DNA of 64,000 nucleotides from the NCBI RefSeq assembly GCF_003260015.1, contig NZ_QCXS01000003.1, positions 124,001 through 188,000 on the forward strand. The letters run 5' to 3'. This DNA comes from Nakamurella deserti (GTDB lineage Bacteria > Actinomycetota > Actinomycetes > Mycobacteriales > Nakamurellaceae). Under the pieces are notes generated by a model. That model ran no database searches. It saw nothing but the letters and a program-made list of their open reading frames with translations, and was not told where the DNA came from. This document shows, piece by piece, positions 27,409-36,310 of the stretch. The first letter of the stretch is position 1; each line of letters starts with the position of its first letter. The position numbers and the translations under genes are program-made.

Positions 27409-28272
27409 TCAGTCCAGGAGCGGACGCAGCGCGGGGAGCAACCGGCGGTCGGCGTCGAGCCAGTCCGGGTCGTCCAGCGACGCCGCCGGAATCCACCGGA
27501 CGTCGTCGTGGGATCCGGCGGCCACCGGCTCGCCGCCGCCCCGGACCGCGTACAGCCGCAGCACCAGTTCGACGTCCAGGGCGATGTCCGGGCCCACCCG
27601 CTCCCCCACCTCCAGCCCGGCCGCGAAGGCGTCACCGAGCTCCTCGGCGAGCTCCCGGCGCACCGCCTCGACCTCGGTCTCACCCGGGGCGACCTTGCCG
27701 CCCGGGAACTCCCACCGTCCGGCGACGTCGGCCGGATAGCTGCGGCGGGCGGCGAGCACGGCGCCGTCGCGGAGGACCGCGGCGGCGACCACGGTGCGGG
27801 TCTGGTGGGCGGCCAGCACGGTCATCCCGGTCAGCACCCGCAAGGCCCAGACGATGCGGGCGCGGTGTCGCGACTGCAGGAGCCGCCGGACCTGTTCGGC
27901 CGGCCGCGAGCCGGCCGCCGGGTTGGCGAACCCGGCGGTCACCAGGACGCCGGCGCCGGTGTCGTCGACCGCCAGGGTGAGCCGGCCGCCCGTGCCCGGG
28001 CCGCGGACGACGGTGAAGGCAGGAAGTCCGTTCGGGTCGAGGTCGACCTGCACCCGGTGCCGGGCGACCGGCCGGCGGCGGCGGCCGATGCGGTCGAGCC
28101 GGACGTGAGCGCCGGGGCTCCAGGTGTCCGAGGCCGGTGTCGCCGTGAGCCGGTACCCGACCGCGGCGGCGCTGCGCCGCCAGAGGGCCACCGACGACAG
28201 GCGCGAGCGCACCTCGGACGCGGGCCGGTCCACCACGGTCGCCGCCCGCAGCGGGATCGCCTGCCAGGTCAT
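27409..28272 (-). CDS. SRPBCC-like domain fused to a NUDIX hydrolase
   Basis: A 287-residue protein with two parts. Residues 1-150 look like an SRPBCC/polyketide-cyclase-type fold (RAATVVDRPASEVRSRLSSV at its start). Residues about 160-287 are a NUDIX domain with the complete box GGKVAPGETEVEAVRRELAEELG split as GX5EX7REX2EEXG, of the MutT type (AHQTRTVVAAAVLRDGAVLAARR). MutT-type enzymes hydrolyse oxidised nucleotides such as 8-oxo-dGTP. ATG 28272 is chosen over GTG 28281. The fusion is unusual; the DNA between shows no stop or frame change. Confidence 0.85.
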   Translation of the reverse strand: MTWQAIPLRAATVVDRPASEVRSRLSSVALWRRSAAAVGYRLTATPASDTWSPGAHVRLDRIGRRRRPVARHRVQVDLDPNGLPAFTVVRGPGTGGRLTLAVDDTGAGVLVTAGFANPAAGSRPAEQVRRLLQSRHRARIVWALRVLTGMTVLAAHQTRTVVAAAVLRDGAVLAARRSYPADVAGRWEFPGGKVAPGETEVEAVRRELAEELGDAFAAGLEVGERVGPDIALDVELVLRLYAVRGGGEPVAAGSHDDVRWIPAASLDDPDWLDADRRLLPALRPLLD

Positions 28273-28324
28273 CCCGAGCACGATGCCAGAGCCGGCCCGG
28301 CGGCGCGGCGGCGGGCCCGGCCGC

Positions 28325-29323
28325 TCACTGAGCGCCGCTCAATACACTCGCACCCGCCGGGTCGAACCGCAGCCGTACCGCGCCCTCGGGCACCGCCCCC
28401 GGGCCGGCGACGGCGGCCACCCGGCCCCAGCCGTCGAGGTCGACCTCCAGCCGGGTGCTCTCCGGCCCCGGCACGGCACCCACGACGGTGCCGCGCAGCG
28501 GACCGGCCGGATCGGCCCGCAACGCGCCCGGCCGCAGCGCGACGGGCATCCCGGGCGGCGACCCGAGCAGTGCGGCGGCCGCGGCGGCGGGGCCCCCGTC
28601 GAGCACCGAGGAGTAGCCGACGAAGCGGGCCAGCCACGCGTCGGCCGGTCGGTCCCACACCTCCCGCGGGGTCCCCTGCTGGCGGATCCGGCCGTCGCGC
28701 ATCACCGCGACCCGGTCGGCGATCGCGAAGGCCTCGTCCTGGTCGTGCGTGACGAACACGGTGGGGGTGCCGGTCTCGCGCAGGATGCGGCGCAGGTCGA
28801 CGAGCAGCTGCTCCCGCAGCGCCGCGTCCAGCGCGGCCAGCGGCTCGTCCAGCAACAGCAGCCGCGGTCGTGGCGCGAGGGCCCTGGCCAGCGCGACCCG
28901 CTGCGCCTGCCCCCCGGACAGCGTGCCCACCGGCCGGTCGCCGTAGCCGGGCAGCCCGACCAGGTCGAGCAGCTCGCCGACGCGGGCCCGGATCGCGGCG
29001 CGGCCGGCCCCGGCCATCCGCATCCCGTAGCCGATGTTGCCGGCCACCGTGCGGTGCCCGAACAGCACCCCGTCCTGGAACATCAGCCCGAAACGGCGCC
29101 GGAACACCGGAACCGTGGCCAGGTCGGTGCCGTCCATCGTGATGCGGCCGGCCGCCAGCGGCTCGAGGCCGGCGACGGCCCGCAGCAGGGTCGACTTCCC
29201 GCAGCCGGACGGGCCCAGCAGCGCCAGCGTGCCGTGCTGGTGGACGTCGACGGACACCCCGTCGACGGCGGTGACGGACCCGTACCGCACGGTGGCGTCC
29301 CGGATCTGCAACACCGCACTCAC
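28325..29323 (-). CDS. thiQ: Thiamine-type ABC transporter ATPase (ThiQ/FbpC-like)
   Basis: A 332-residue ATPase with Walker A GPSGCGKST, signature LSGGQAQRVALARAL, Walker B LLLLDEPLAALD and switch VTHDQDEAF, followed by a TOBE-like C-terminal domain (from about 235). The GTG start at 29323 overlaps the thiP stop (GTGA). The gene on its own could be iron or thiamine type; the riboswitch upstream of the operon favours thiamine or a derivative. Confidence 0.85.
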   Translation of the reverse strand: MSAVLQIRDATVRYGSVTAVDGVSVDVHQHGTLALLGPSGCGKSTLLRAVAGLEPLAAGRITMDGTDLATVPVFRRRFGLMFQDGVLFGHRTVAGNIGYGMRMAGAGRAAIRARVGELLDLVGLPGYGDRPVGTLSGGQAQRVALARALAPRPRLLLLDEPLAALDAALREQLLVDLRRILRETGTPTVFVTHDQDEAFAIADRVAVMRDGRIRQQGTPREVWDRPADAWLARFVGYSSVLDGGPAAAAAALLGSPPGMPVALRPGALRADPAGPLRGTVVGAVPGPESTRLEVDLDGWGRVAAVAGPGAVPEGAVRLRFDPAGASVLSGAQ

Positions 29324-31059
29324 GCGAACACCCCCCACGACGACTCCCGGTCACGCCCGCCCAGCCGGTCGACCAGCAGCACCGACGCCGCGCAGATCAC
29401 CGCCAGCACCACCCCACCGGCGAACGCCATCCCGGCGTTGCCGGCGCCGGGCCGGGAGATCAACCGGCCGATGACCACCGGCAGCGTCGCGGTCTCGGGT
29501 CGGGCGAGGAAGCTGGTCGCCCCGAACTCGCCCAACGCGATCGCGAAAGCGAAGGCCGACGCCCCGGCCAGCGCCCGACTCATGATGGGCAGGTCCACGG
29601 TCGACCACACGCGCAGCGGACCCGCGCCGAGGACCGCGGCGGCCTGCCGGAGCCGGTCGTCGGCGCCGCGCAACGCGGGCAGGATCAGCCGCACGACGAG
29701 CGGGGTGGCCACCAGTGCCTGCGCGATCGGCACCAGCCACGGCGAGGTCCGCAGGTCCAGCGGCGGTTCGTCCAGCGCGATGAGGAAGCCGAAGCCGACG
29801 GTCACCGCACTGACCCCGAGCGGCAGCATGAAGGTGGCGTCCATCAGCGCGATGAGGCGCCGGGGCAGTGTCTCGCGGGGCTTGCGGGCCAGGACCACCG
29901 AGAGCAGCACCCCCACCGTGACCGCGAGCGCGGTGGCCAGCACCGCGGCGCGCAGCGAATTGCCCAGCGCCTGCCACCCGGTGATCAGGAACAGCCGGCC
30001 GTCGCCGTTGCCGGCGAGGGCGGTGTAGTTGCCCACGCCCCACCCGTCCGGCGTCTGCAGGGACCGCAGCACCAGGGTCACGACCGGCGCGGCGAGCAGC
30101 ACGAGCACCGACCCGGTGACCACCGCCGCCGGCAGGTCGGCGGGCCGCAACGGTCGCTGCACGTCGGCCGCGGTGCGCAGCTCCTGGGTCGACTCGGTGC
30201 GCCGGCGCACCCGGCCGGCGACGACCAGCACTACGGTGACCAGCACCAGCTGCAGCACCGACAGGACCGCGGCGACCGGCAGGTCCAGGACCTCGGTGGT
30301 CTGCCGGTAGATCTCGGTCTCCAGCGTCGAGTACGCGGAGTTGCCGAGGATGAGGATGATGCCGAAGCTCGCCGCACAGAACAGGAACACCAGCACCGCG
30401 GCCGCGGCGATCGACGGGCCCAGCGCGGGCAGCGTCACGGTGCACCACGTCCGGACCGGCCCGGCCCCCAGGGAGCGGGCGGCGTCCTCGGGGCGGCGGT
30501 CCAGCGACGCCCAGGTCGCACCGACGGTGCGCACCACGACGGCGTAGTTGAGGAAGACGTGCGCGGCCAGGATCGTCCAGACGCTGCCGTCGAGTCCCCA
30601 GCCGCCGAGCGGACCGCCGTCCGCGGTGAGGCTGCGGAAGGCGAGCCCCACCACGACCGTCGGCAGCACGAACGGGACCGCGATCGCCGCGCGCAGCGCC
30701 CGCTGCCCGCGGAAGCGGACCCGGTAGAGCAGATAGGCGCCGGGGAGCCCGAGCAGCACCGCGAGGCCCGCGGACGCCGCCGCCTGCCACACCGTGAACC
30801 ACAGGATGCGGCGGAACCGGGGCCGGGACAGCACCTCGGAGAAGCCACTCAGGTCCAGCCCGGCCGGACCCGTGAAACCCTGCCCGACCAGCGACGCGAC
30901 CGGAAGGAAGAAGAACACCGCGAACGCCGCCAGCGGCACCAGCCCGGCCAGGATCAGCCCGGCCCGGCGCAACCGGGCGGCGGCGCGGTCACGCCCGGAC
31001 GCGGCGGTCGGGGCCGGCGGCCCGGGGGCCGTCGGCGGCGCCGGTCGCAGCAGGGTCAT
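29320..31059 (-). CDS. thiP: Thiamine-type ABC transporter permease, two fused permease domains
   Basis: A 579-residue membrane protein with two homologous permease domains of about 250 residues each, as in ThiP and FbpB. EAA-like loops are DAARSLGAGPVRTWCTVTLPAL in the first half and RQAAAVLGAGPLRVWSTVDLPIM in the second. ATG 31059 follows the thiB stop by 14 bases. It forms the channel for the ThiB/ThiQ partners. Confidence 0.87.
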   Translation of the reverse strand: MTLLRPAPPTAPGPPAPTAASGRDRAAARLRRAGLILAGLVPLAAFAVFFFLPVASLVGQGFTGPAGLDLSGFSEVLSRPRFRRILWFTVWQAAASAGLAVLLGLPGAYLLYRVRFRGQRALRAAIAVPFVLPTVVVGLAFRSLTADGGPLGGWGLDGSVWTILAAHVFLNYAVVVRTVGATWASLDRRPEDAARSLGAGPVRTWCTVTLPALGPSIAAAAVLVFLFCAASFGIILILGNSAYSTLETEIYRQTTEVLDLPVAAVLSVLQLVLVTVVLVVAGRVRRRTESTQELRTAADVQRPLRPADLPAAVVTGSVLVLLAAPVVTLVLRSLQTPDGWGVGNYTALAGNGDGRLFLITGWQALGNSLRAAVLATALAVTVGVLLSVVLARKPRETLPRRLIALMDATFMLPLGVSAVTVGFGFLIALDEPPLDLRTSPWLVPIAQALVATPLVVRLILPALRGADDRLRQAAAVLGAGPLRVWSTVDLPIMSRALAGASAFAFAIALGEFGATSFLARPETATLPVVIGRLISRPGAGNAGMAFAGGVVLAVICAASVLLVDRLGGRDRESSWGVFA

Positions 31060-31073
31060 CGAGGGGCTCCGGA

Positions 31074-32204
31074 TCAGCCTTCGAGCAGATCGGACCAGTC
31101 CTGCAGCCAGCTGTCGCGGTTCGCCGCGATCGTGGCCGGGTCGACGGTCACCGGGCTGGGGGCGACGGTGGCGTACTTCGCCCAGTCGGCGGGCAGCTCG
31201 GTCGCCGTGTCCACCGGGTAGACGTACATGCTCTCGGGCAGGCCGGCCTGGAACTCCGGCGACAGCATCCAGTCCACGACCTGCTGCGCCGCTTCCGGGT
31301 TCTTCGCGCCGGCGAGCACGCCGACGTACTCGACCTGGCGGAAGCAGGTGTCGAGCAGGGTGCCGGTGGGGGCCTCGGTCATGCCCTCCTTGACCTCCGA
31401 CGGCGGCGAGGACGCGTAGGACACGACGAGCGGGCGGTCGCCCTTGCCGTCCGAGCCGGAGAAGTCGACGTAGTAGGCGCTGTTCCAGTCGGAGACGACC
31501 TTGACGCCGTTGTCCTTCAGTCCGGTCCAGTACTGCTGCCAGCCGTCCTCGCCCGCGTGCCCGACGGTGCCGAGCAGGAACGCCAGGCCGGTGCTGGAGG
31601 TGACCGGCGACTCGACGACGAGCAGGTCCTTGTACTCGGGCTTCAGCAGGTCGTCGAAGGTCACGGGCTCGGCGAGACCCTTCTCCGTGAACCAGGTGTG
31701 GTCGACGTTGACGCAGACGTCACCGAAGTCCACCGCGGTGAGGCTGTTGCCGGCGTCGAAGGCGTAGTCGGCCGAGCCCTGATCCAGCAGCGGTGAGGTG
31801 TACGGGGCGAAGACACCCTCGTCGACCGCGCGGGAGGCGAAGGTGTTGTCGATGCCGTAGGCCACGTCGCCGAGCGGGTTGTCCTTGGTCAGGATGAGCT
31901 GGTTGGCGAGTGCCTCCTCGCTCAGCAGGCTGACCGTGACGCCGCTGGCGGCCTCGAAGTCCGACAGCACCGCGGGGTCGACGTTGAAGCTGTCGTGGGT
32001 GACCAGCGTGACGGTGGTGCCTGTCGTGCTGTCGGGGGTGGTGCTCGAGCCGGTGGGAGTGCTCGTGCTGCCGGGGGTGGTGCTCGTGCCGGTGGGAGTG
32101 CTCGTGCTCGTGGCACTGGTGCCGGTGGACGTGCCGGACCCGCAGGCGGCCAGCAGGAGGCCGGCGGCGAGGGTGGCGGCGGCGCGTGACAGACGCGTGC
32201 TCAT
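31074..32204 (-). CDS. thiB: Thiamine-binding lipoprotein (ThiB/TbpA family)
   Basis: A 376-residue lipoprotein: lipobox LLAAC (Cys21), an extreme Ser/Thr/Pro linker to about residue 65 (repeats of STPTG type), then a ThiB-like domain: VTLVTHDSFNVD, IDNTFASRAVDEGVFAPY, WNSAYYVDFS and RPLVVSYASSPP, all typical of thiamine-binding proteins. ATG 32204 has GGAG six bases upstream. Transcribed from the TPP riboswitch. Confidence 0.9.
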   Translation of the reverse strand: MSTRLSRAAATLAAGLLLAACGSGTSTGTSATSTSTPTGTSTTPGSTSTPTGSSTTPDSTTGTTVTLVTHDSFNVDPAVLSDFEAASGVTVSLLSEEALANQLILTKDNPLGDVAYGIDNTFASRAVDEGVFAPYTSPLLDQGSADYAFDAGNSLTAVDFGDVCVNVDHTWFTEKGLAEPVTFDDLLKPEYKDLLVVESPVTSSTGLAFLLGTVGHAGEDGWQQYWTGLKDNGVKVVSDWNSAYYVDFSGSDGKGDRPLVVSYASSPPSEVKEGMTEAPTGTLLDTCFRQVEYVGVLAGAKNPEAAQQVVDWMLSPEFQAGLPESMYVYPVDTATELPADWAKYATVAPSPVTVDPATIAANRDSWLQDWSDLLEG

Positions 32205-32257
32205 GGTGTGCTCCGATCGACGAAGTCGGTAGCACGGGTGAACTGCTCAGAGATGTT

Positions 32258-32349
32258 CGACGTCCCTGCGCCGGCATGATCCGGATCAGGTTCGACGGTC
32301 AGCGACTTCGTGTCGCTCTCTCAGCCCGGCGCACCGGACTCCCGTGTCG
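32258..32349 (-). promoter_or_regulatory. TPP riboswitch (THI element)
   Basis: Read on the minus strand it has the hallmark blocks in order: ACACGGGAG, GGGCTGAGAG, a variable hairpin AGCGACACGAAGTCGCT, then CCTGATCCGGATCATGCCGG and CGCAGGGA, closed by a short CGAC/GTCG P1 helix. These match the conserved TPP aptamer core. It lies 54 bases upstream of thiB, so thiBPQ expression should fall when thiamine pyrophosphate is plentiful. The expression platform is short; a translation-control mechanism near the GGAG is likely, though not proven. Confidence 0.95.
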
Positions 32350-32423
32350 CCGACCACTCTAACCCCGGGCGGCGGTGCGTCGTGTCGACCGGTCGAGCCC
32401 CTCGGGGCTGCGATGATGACGGA

Positions 32424-35141
32424 ATGGGGACACGGTTGGGGACCAGGTCGGCGGTGCCGGCCACCGTCCTCGGCGTCGTCGCCACGCTGCTGATCGTCGC
32501 CGGATCGACCTCGGTCGGCTGGATCGGTCCCGGGTCGACGGTCCGTGAGTGGCCGATCATCGACTGGCCCCGCGCCACCGACCTCCGGCAGAACGTCGCC
32601 TCCTTCGTCGTCGTCCTCGGCGGACTGCTGCTCATCGGCGCCTGGCTGCGGGTGGGGGCCGTCGCCCGCGCGGCGGGATCCGGCGGGGTGCGCACCGTGG
32701 TGACGGCCGCGATCGCCTGGGCCGTGCCGCTGATCGCCGCGGTCCCGCTGTACTCCCGCGACCTGTTCGCCTACGTCGGTCAGGGCCGGTTGCTGCTCAA
32801 CGACATCAACCCCTACCTGGACGGCATCGCCGCCGAGGGCGGCTGGTACGCCATCGGCGTCGACCCGCGGTGGGCCAACACCCGCACCCCGTACGGACCG
32901 GTGTTCCTCTACATCGAGGAACTGGTCGTCGGCGCGTCCGGGGAGTCCCCCGTCATCGCGGTGGCGATCTTCCGGCTGCTCGCCGTCGCCGCCGTGGTGG
33001 CGATGGCCTGGTACGCCCACCGGATCGCCGTGGTCCGCGGCCTGGACCGGCCCCTCGTGCTGTGGATCGTGGCCGCGTCGCCGGTGACGATGTTCAACTT
33101 CGTGGTCGGCGGCCACAACGACGCCCTGATGCTCGCGCTGCTGGTGGCGGCGGTGTACTACGCGCTGCAGCGGCACCCGGTGTGGGCGGTGGTGCTGGTG
33201 ACGCTGGCGATCGGGGTCAAGCCGATCGCGATCATCGCGCTGCCCGTCATCGGCATCATCTGGGCCGGCCCGGACCGCACGTTGAAGACGACGATCCGGT
33301 ACTGGGCGATCTCCACCGGGCTCGCGGTCGCCCTGCTCGGCGTGATCGGACTCGCGATCGACGTCGGTTTCGGCTGGGTGGGGGCGCTGGCCACCCCCGG
33401 CTCGGTGGCGCACTGGTACGCGCCGGTCAACTGGCTGGCGTCGCTGAGCGGCTGGCTGGTGCGGCTCGTGGGGCTGGACGGCGACCTGGTCAAATCGGTG
33501 GTCAAGGCCGTCTTCCTCGCGGTGATGGCGGTGATCGTCGCCTGGACGATGCTGACCACGCGGCGGCTGGACCCGCTGCTGCGGCTGGCCGTCGCGTTCG
33601 CGGCCGCCGTCGTGCTGTCGCCGTTCATCCACCCCTGGTACGCCGCGTGGGTGATCGTGCTGTTCGCGATCGCCGGGGTGCGGCGCGGGCCGCAGACCTG
33701 GGGGCTGGTCGCGGCGTCGGTGTTCTTCGCCTGGGTGAGCGTGGCCGAGACCATGGACGCGCCGAGGGACTACGAGGTCGGCGGCTGGGGCGTCGCGGTC
33801 CGCGCGGGGATGACCGCCGTGGGGTTGGTGCTGCTGGCGCTCTACACCTGCCGGGTGGAGGGCATCGACGTGCGGACGCTGCCCGGGCGGGCGCGCTCGC
33901 TGTGGGCGCGGCGACCGCGGCGACGGGCGCGTCGGGCGCTGAGCCGCACGTCGGCGCGTCCGGGGTGGCGCCGGACGGGACCGGGGCCCGGGCGCCTTGG
34001 TCGCCGCAGCGCTGGACGGGACCGGGGGCCCGGACTCTCCGGAGCGCGACAGCGCCGGACGCGCGCCACACGGAACCGGCCCCCGAACTCCCCCGGCGCC
34101 ACAGCACCGGACGCGCGCCGCACAGGACCGGCCCCCGAACTCCCCCGGCGCCACAGCACCGGACGCGCGCCGCACAGGACCGGCCCCCGGACTCCCCGGT
34201 GCCACAGCGCTGGTCACGGGCCGCCGCGACCGGGGCCTGGACTCTCCGGGGCGCCACAGCACCGGACGCGCGCCGCACCGAACCGGGGCCGCTCTCTCCG
34301 GGTGACGCAACGTGGGACAAGCCGCAGGCGACCTGCCTCTCCCGGCGCCACAGCACCGGACACGCGCCGCACGCAACCGGGGTCCGGACTCCCCCGGCGT
34401 CACAGCGTCGGGCACGCCGCCGCGACCGGGGCCCGGTCTCCCCCGGCGCCACAGCACCGGACGCGCCGCACAGGACCAGGACCCGGACTCCCCCGGCGCC
34501 ACAGCACCGGACACGCCCCATGGACCGGATGCCCGTCTCTCGGGGCGCCGGGAGCGGGACGCGCGCCGCACCGAACCGGGCCCGCTCTCTCCCGGGCGCC
34601 GCAGCGCCGGTCACGCGATACTGCTCGGATGTTGCTGCGCCGCGAGCTGCCCTCCGATGACGACGCCGTGCGGGCGGTGCACCGACTGGCGTTCAAGGCC
34701 AGTGCCGAAGGGGTTGTCGTCGAGGCGGCCCTGCTGGACCAGCTGCGTGCCGACGGCGACGTGATCGCCGCTCTGTCTCTCGTCGCCGAGCTGGACGGCG
34801 AGATCGTCGGCCACGTCCTGTGCAGCCGCGGCTCGGTGGGATCGACGCCGTGCGCCGGGCTGGGGCCGATCGGGGTCTCCCCCGGCAGACAGGGCCGTGG
34901 GATCGGCGCGGCGCTGATGCACGCGGTGCTGGGTGCGGCCGACGCGGTCGGCGAGCCGGCGGTCGGCCTGCTGGGTGAGCCGGCGTTCTACGGACGATTC
35001 GGCTTCGTCGCCGCGTCGTCGGTGGGGGTCGCATCGCCGGACGCCGGCTGGGGCGACTACTTCCAGCTGCGGACGTTGACCGCCTGGCGCCCGTCGATGG
35101 CCGGGCCGTTCCGGTACGCGAAGGCGTTCGACGCGCTCTGA
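32424..35141 (+). CDS. GT-C polyprenol-phosphomannose-dependent mannosyltransferase (MptA/MptB-like), frame open into a GNAT domain
   Basis: From ATG 32424 the frame encodes a GT-C glycosyltransferase of about 490 residues with a dozen hydrophobic helices. The catalytic-loop motif LYSRDLFAYVGQGRLLLNDINPYLDG is typical of MptA/MptB-type alpha-mannosyltransferases that build lipomannan-like cores at the outer membrane face. No stop follows the expected end (about 33,900): the frame runs through a GC-only minisatellite and joins the GNAT domain at 34629-35141, for 905 codons in total. Either a real but odd fusion, or the glycosyltransferase stop was lost as the repeat grew. See the separate GNAT and repeat entries. 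Confidence 0.8.
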   Translation: MGTRLGTRSAVPATVLGVVATLLIVAGSTSVGWIGPGSTVREWPIIDWPRATDLRQNVASFVVVLGGLLLIGAWLRVGAVARAAGSGGVRTVVTAAIAWAVPLIAAVPLYSRDLFAYVGQGRLLLNDINPYLDGIAAEGGWYAIGVDPRWANTRTPYGPVFLYIEELVVGASGESPVIAVAIFRLLAVAAVVAMAWYAHRIAVVRGLDRPLVLWIVAASPVTMFNFVVGGHNDALMLALLVAAVYYALQRHPVWAVVLVTLAIGVKPIAIIALPVIGIIWAGPDRTLKTTIRYWAISTGLAVALLGVIGLAIDVGFGWVGALATPGSVAHWYAPVNWLASLSGWLVRLVGLDGDLVKSVVKAVFLAVMAVIVAWTMLTTRRLDPLLRLAVAFAAAVVLSPFIHPWYAAWVIVLFAIAGVRRGPQTWGLVAASVFFAWVSVAETMDAPRDYEVGGWGVAVRAGMTAVGLVLLALYTCRVEGIDVRTLPGRARSLWARRPRRRARRALSRTSARPGWRRTGPGPGRLGRRSAGRDRGPGLSGARQRRTRATRNRPPNSPGATAPDARRTGPAPELPRRHSTGRAPHRTGPRTPRCHSAGHGPPRPGPGLSGAPQHRTRAAPNRGRSLRVTQRGTSRRRPASPGATAPDTRRTQPGSGLPRRHSVGHAAATGARSPPAPQHRTRRTGPGPGLPRRHSTGHAPWTGCPSLGAPGAGRAPHRTGPALSRAPQRRSRDTARMLLRRELPSDDDAVRAVHRLAFKASAEGVVVEAALLDQLRADGDVIAALSLVAELDGEIVGHVLCSRGSVGSTPCAGLGPIGVSPGRQGRGIGAALMHAVLGAADAVGEPAVGLLGEPAFYGRFGFVAASSVGVASPDAGWGDYFQLRTLTAWRPSMAGPFRYAKAFDAL
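34006..34618. repeat. Minisatellite, about 12 copies of a 52-bp unit
   Basis: Units begin with ACAGCACCGG or ACAGCGCCGG at 34006, 34049, 34101, 34153, 34204, 34256, 34350, 34402, 34451, 34501 and 34601, with degenerate copies near 34305 and 34550; spacing is 52 where intact and 43-51 elsewhere. Each unit has GGACGCGCGCCGCAC and ends CCCCGGCGCC. A consensus unit contains a single T, so it is free of stop codons in all six frames. The GT-C frame therefore cannot end inside it. Confidence 0.93.
34629..35141 (+). CDS. GNAT family N-acetyltransferase
   Basis: If translated alone from ATG 34629 this is a 170-residue GNAT protein: MLLRRELPSDD start, SLVAELDGEIVGHVL strands, and acetyl-CoA loop GVSPGRQGRGIGAAL, then GEPAFYGRFGF. 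These are the features of the YhbS-like GNAT group that acetylates small molecules. It shares the frame and stop codon with the upstream mannosyltransferase. There is no convincing Shine-Dalgarno before ATG 34629, so independent initiation is not assured. Confidence 0.8.
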   Translation: MLLRRELPSDDDAVRAVHRLAFKASAEGVVVEAALLDQLRADGDVIAALSLVAELDGEIVGHVLCSRGSVGSTPCAGLGPIGVSPGRQGRGIGAALMHAVLGAADAVGEPAVGLLGEPAFYGRFGFVAASSVGVASPDAGWGDYFQLRTLTAWRPSMAGPFRYAKAFDAL

Positions 35142-35257
35142 TCGGCGGACCGGCGGCTCCCCCGGTGGTGCGTCCGGTCGGTGGACGGTGTACCCGGCGG
35201 ACCGGCGACAGGCTGGGTGGGTGACCGCACCCGCGGCGCGCGACCCCGGAGGACACC

Positions 35258-35485
35258 ATGACCAGCCCGAACCCCCGCCACCAGCTGTTGCCCGCGACGC
35301 GTCCCGGACTGCGGCTGGGCGTCGCCGGGGTGGCGCTGCTCGTGGTGGCCCTGGTGCATCTCACCGGGGTGTTCACCGCCACCACCGCGGACGATCCCGT
35401 CGGGTCCGCGGTGGTGCACCTGGCGATGGCCGGCGTCGGGGTGGCGTTGGTGGTCGCCGGACTCGTCCGATCGGCACGGCGCTGA
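35258..35485 (+). CDS. Small two-helix membrane protein
   Basis: A 75-residue protein with two hydrophobic helices (about 19-40 and 52-70) and a short basic C-terminus. ATG 35258 has GGAGGA five bases upstream, one of the best ribosome-binding sites in the window, so translation is likely. No family recognised. Confidence 0.7.
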   Translation: MTSPNPRHQLLPATRPGLRLGVAGVALLVVALVHLTGVFTATTADDPVGSAVVHLAMAGVGVALVVAGLVRSARR

Positions 35486-35640
35486 CCTGAGGTGCCGCTG
35501 AGCGGTCCGGGTCGTGACCTGCGCGTCGGGCGGGGTCGACGGCGGTGGGAGCTGCGGATGCCCCGGATGGCGGTCGTGCGGCCCGGGCGGGGCGCGCACG
35601 ATGAAGGCGCTCGGGGGGACGACAGCGTCAGGAGGGCGCC

Positions 35641-35943
35641 ATGACCTACTCCGTGCGGTTCCGGGTCCCGATGCCGATCGCGGCGTACGACGCGATGCAC
35701 GCCGTGGTGAAGGAGATCGCCGGCGGCGACAACGGCATGCTCGCGCACCTGGCCTGGGAGACGGCCGACGGCTTCGAGATCCTCGAGGCCTGGCAGTCGC
35801 GGGACGCCTACCTACGGTTCGTGGCCGACGTCTGGCCGCAGGTGGTGCAGCGGCTCGGCATGGGTGAGACGCCGGCGCCCGAGGGTGAGGAGTTCGAGCT
35901 CCGCGGGTTGGTGCTGCCGGGGACGACGCCGGTGTTCGTCTAG
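35641..35943 (+). CDS. Small conserved-looking protein, dimeric alpha-beta barrel type
   Basis: A 100-residue soluble protein with the pattern of an antibiotic-biosynthesis-monooxygenase/ dimeric alpha-beta barrel fold (HLAWETADGFEILEAWQSRDAYLRFV). No catalytic residues can be named. AGGAGG is 6 bases upstream of ATG 35641. Substrate unknown. Confidence 0.7.
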   Translation: MTYSVRFRVPMPIAAYDAMHAVVKEIAGGDNGMLAHLAWETADGFEILEAWQSRDAYLRFVADVWPQVVQRLGMGETPAPEGEEFELRGLVLPGTTPVFV

Positions 35944-36310
35944 GCGTCGCGCCGCGGTCGCGTGACGGATGCACCTGGACTCTGAGGCGCGGACGAACTG
36001 GGGTTCGGTGGTCCGTGGCATTCAACTGAGACTGGCTGGTGCAACGGTGGGCGGTTTCATCCGACGGCTGCGACCGCGTCGGCGTCGCAGCCCCCGAGGG
36101 AGAGCCGCGCCGGGCGCAGAACCCGGTTAGGTCTGAGGCCCGCGATGTTTCCCGTTGCATGATCGCCATCGCTACCGCCACCGGGCGCTCGTCGGCGGTG
36201 CGCGTGCCGACAGCACCCGTGAAGGGCCCGTCGCGCCAAGCATTTCAGAAGCCATTTCCGGGTGTGGACAGAGTCGGGTCATCGTCGGTGGTCGTTGCTA
36301 TTCTGGACAT
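35944..36310. other. Intergenic, AT-richer than surroundings, no gene seen
   Basis: About 370 bases leading into the DUF222/HNH gene. Base composition is visibly less GC-rich than the neighbouring genes. TATTCT at 36299-36304 could be a -10 element, but no matching -35 at normal spacing was found. The SOS-box-like site is listed separately. Confidence 0.4.
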
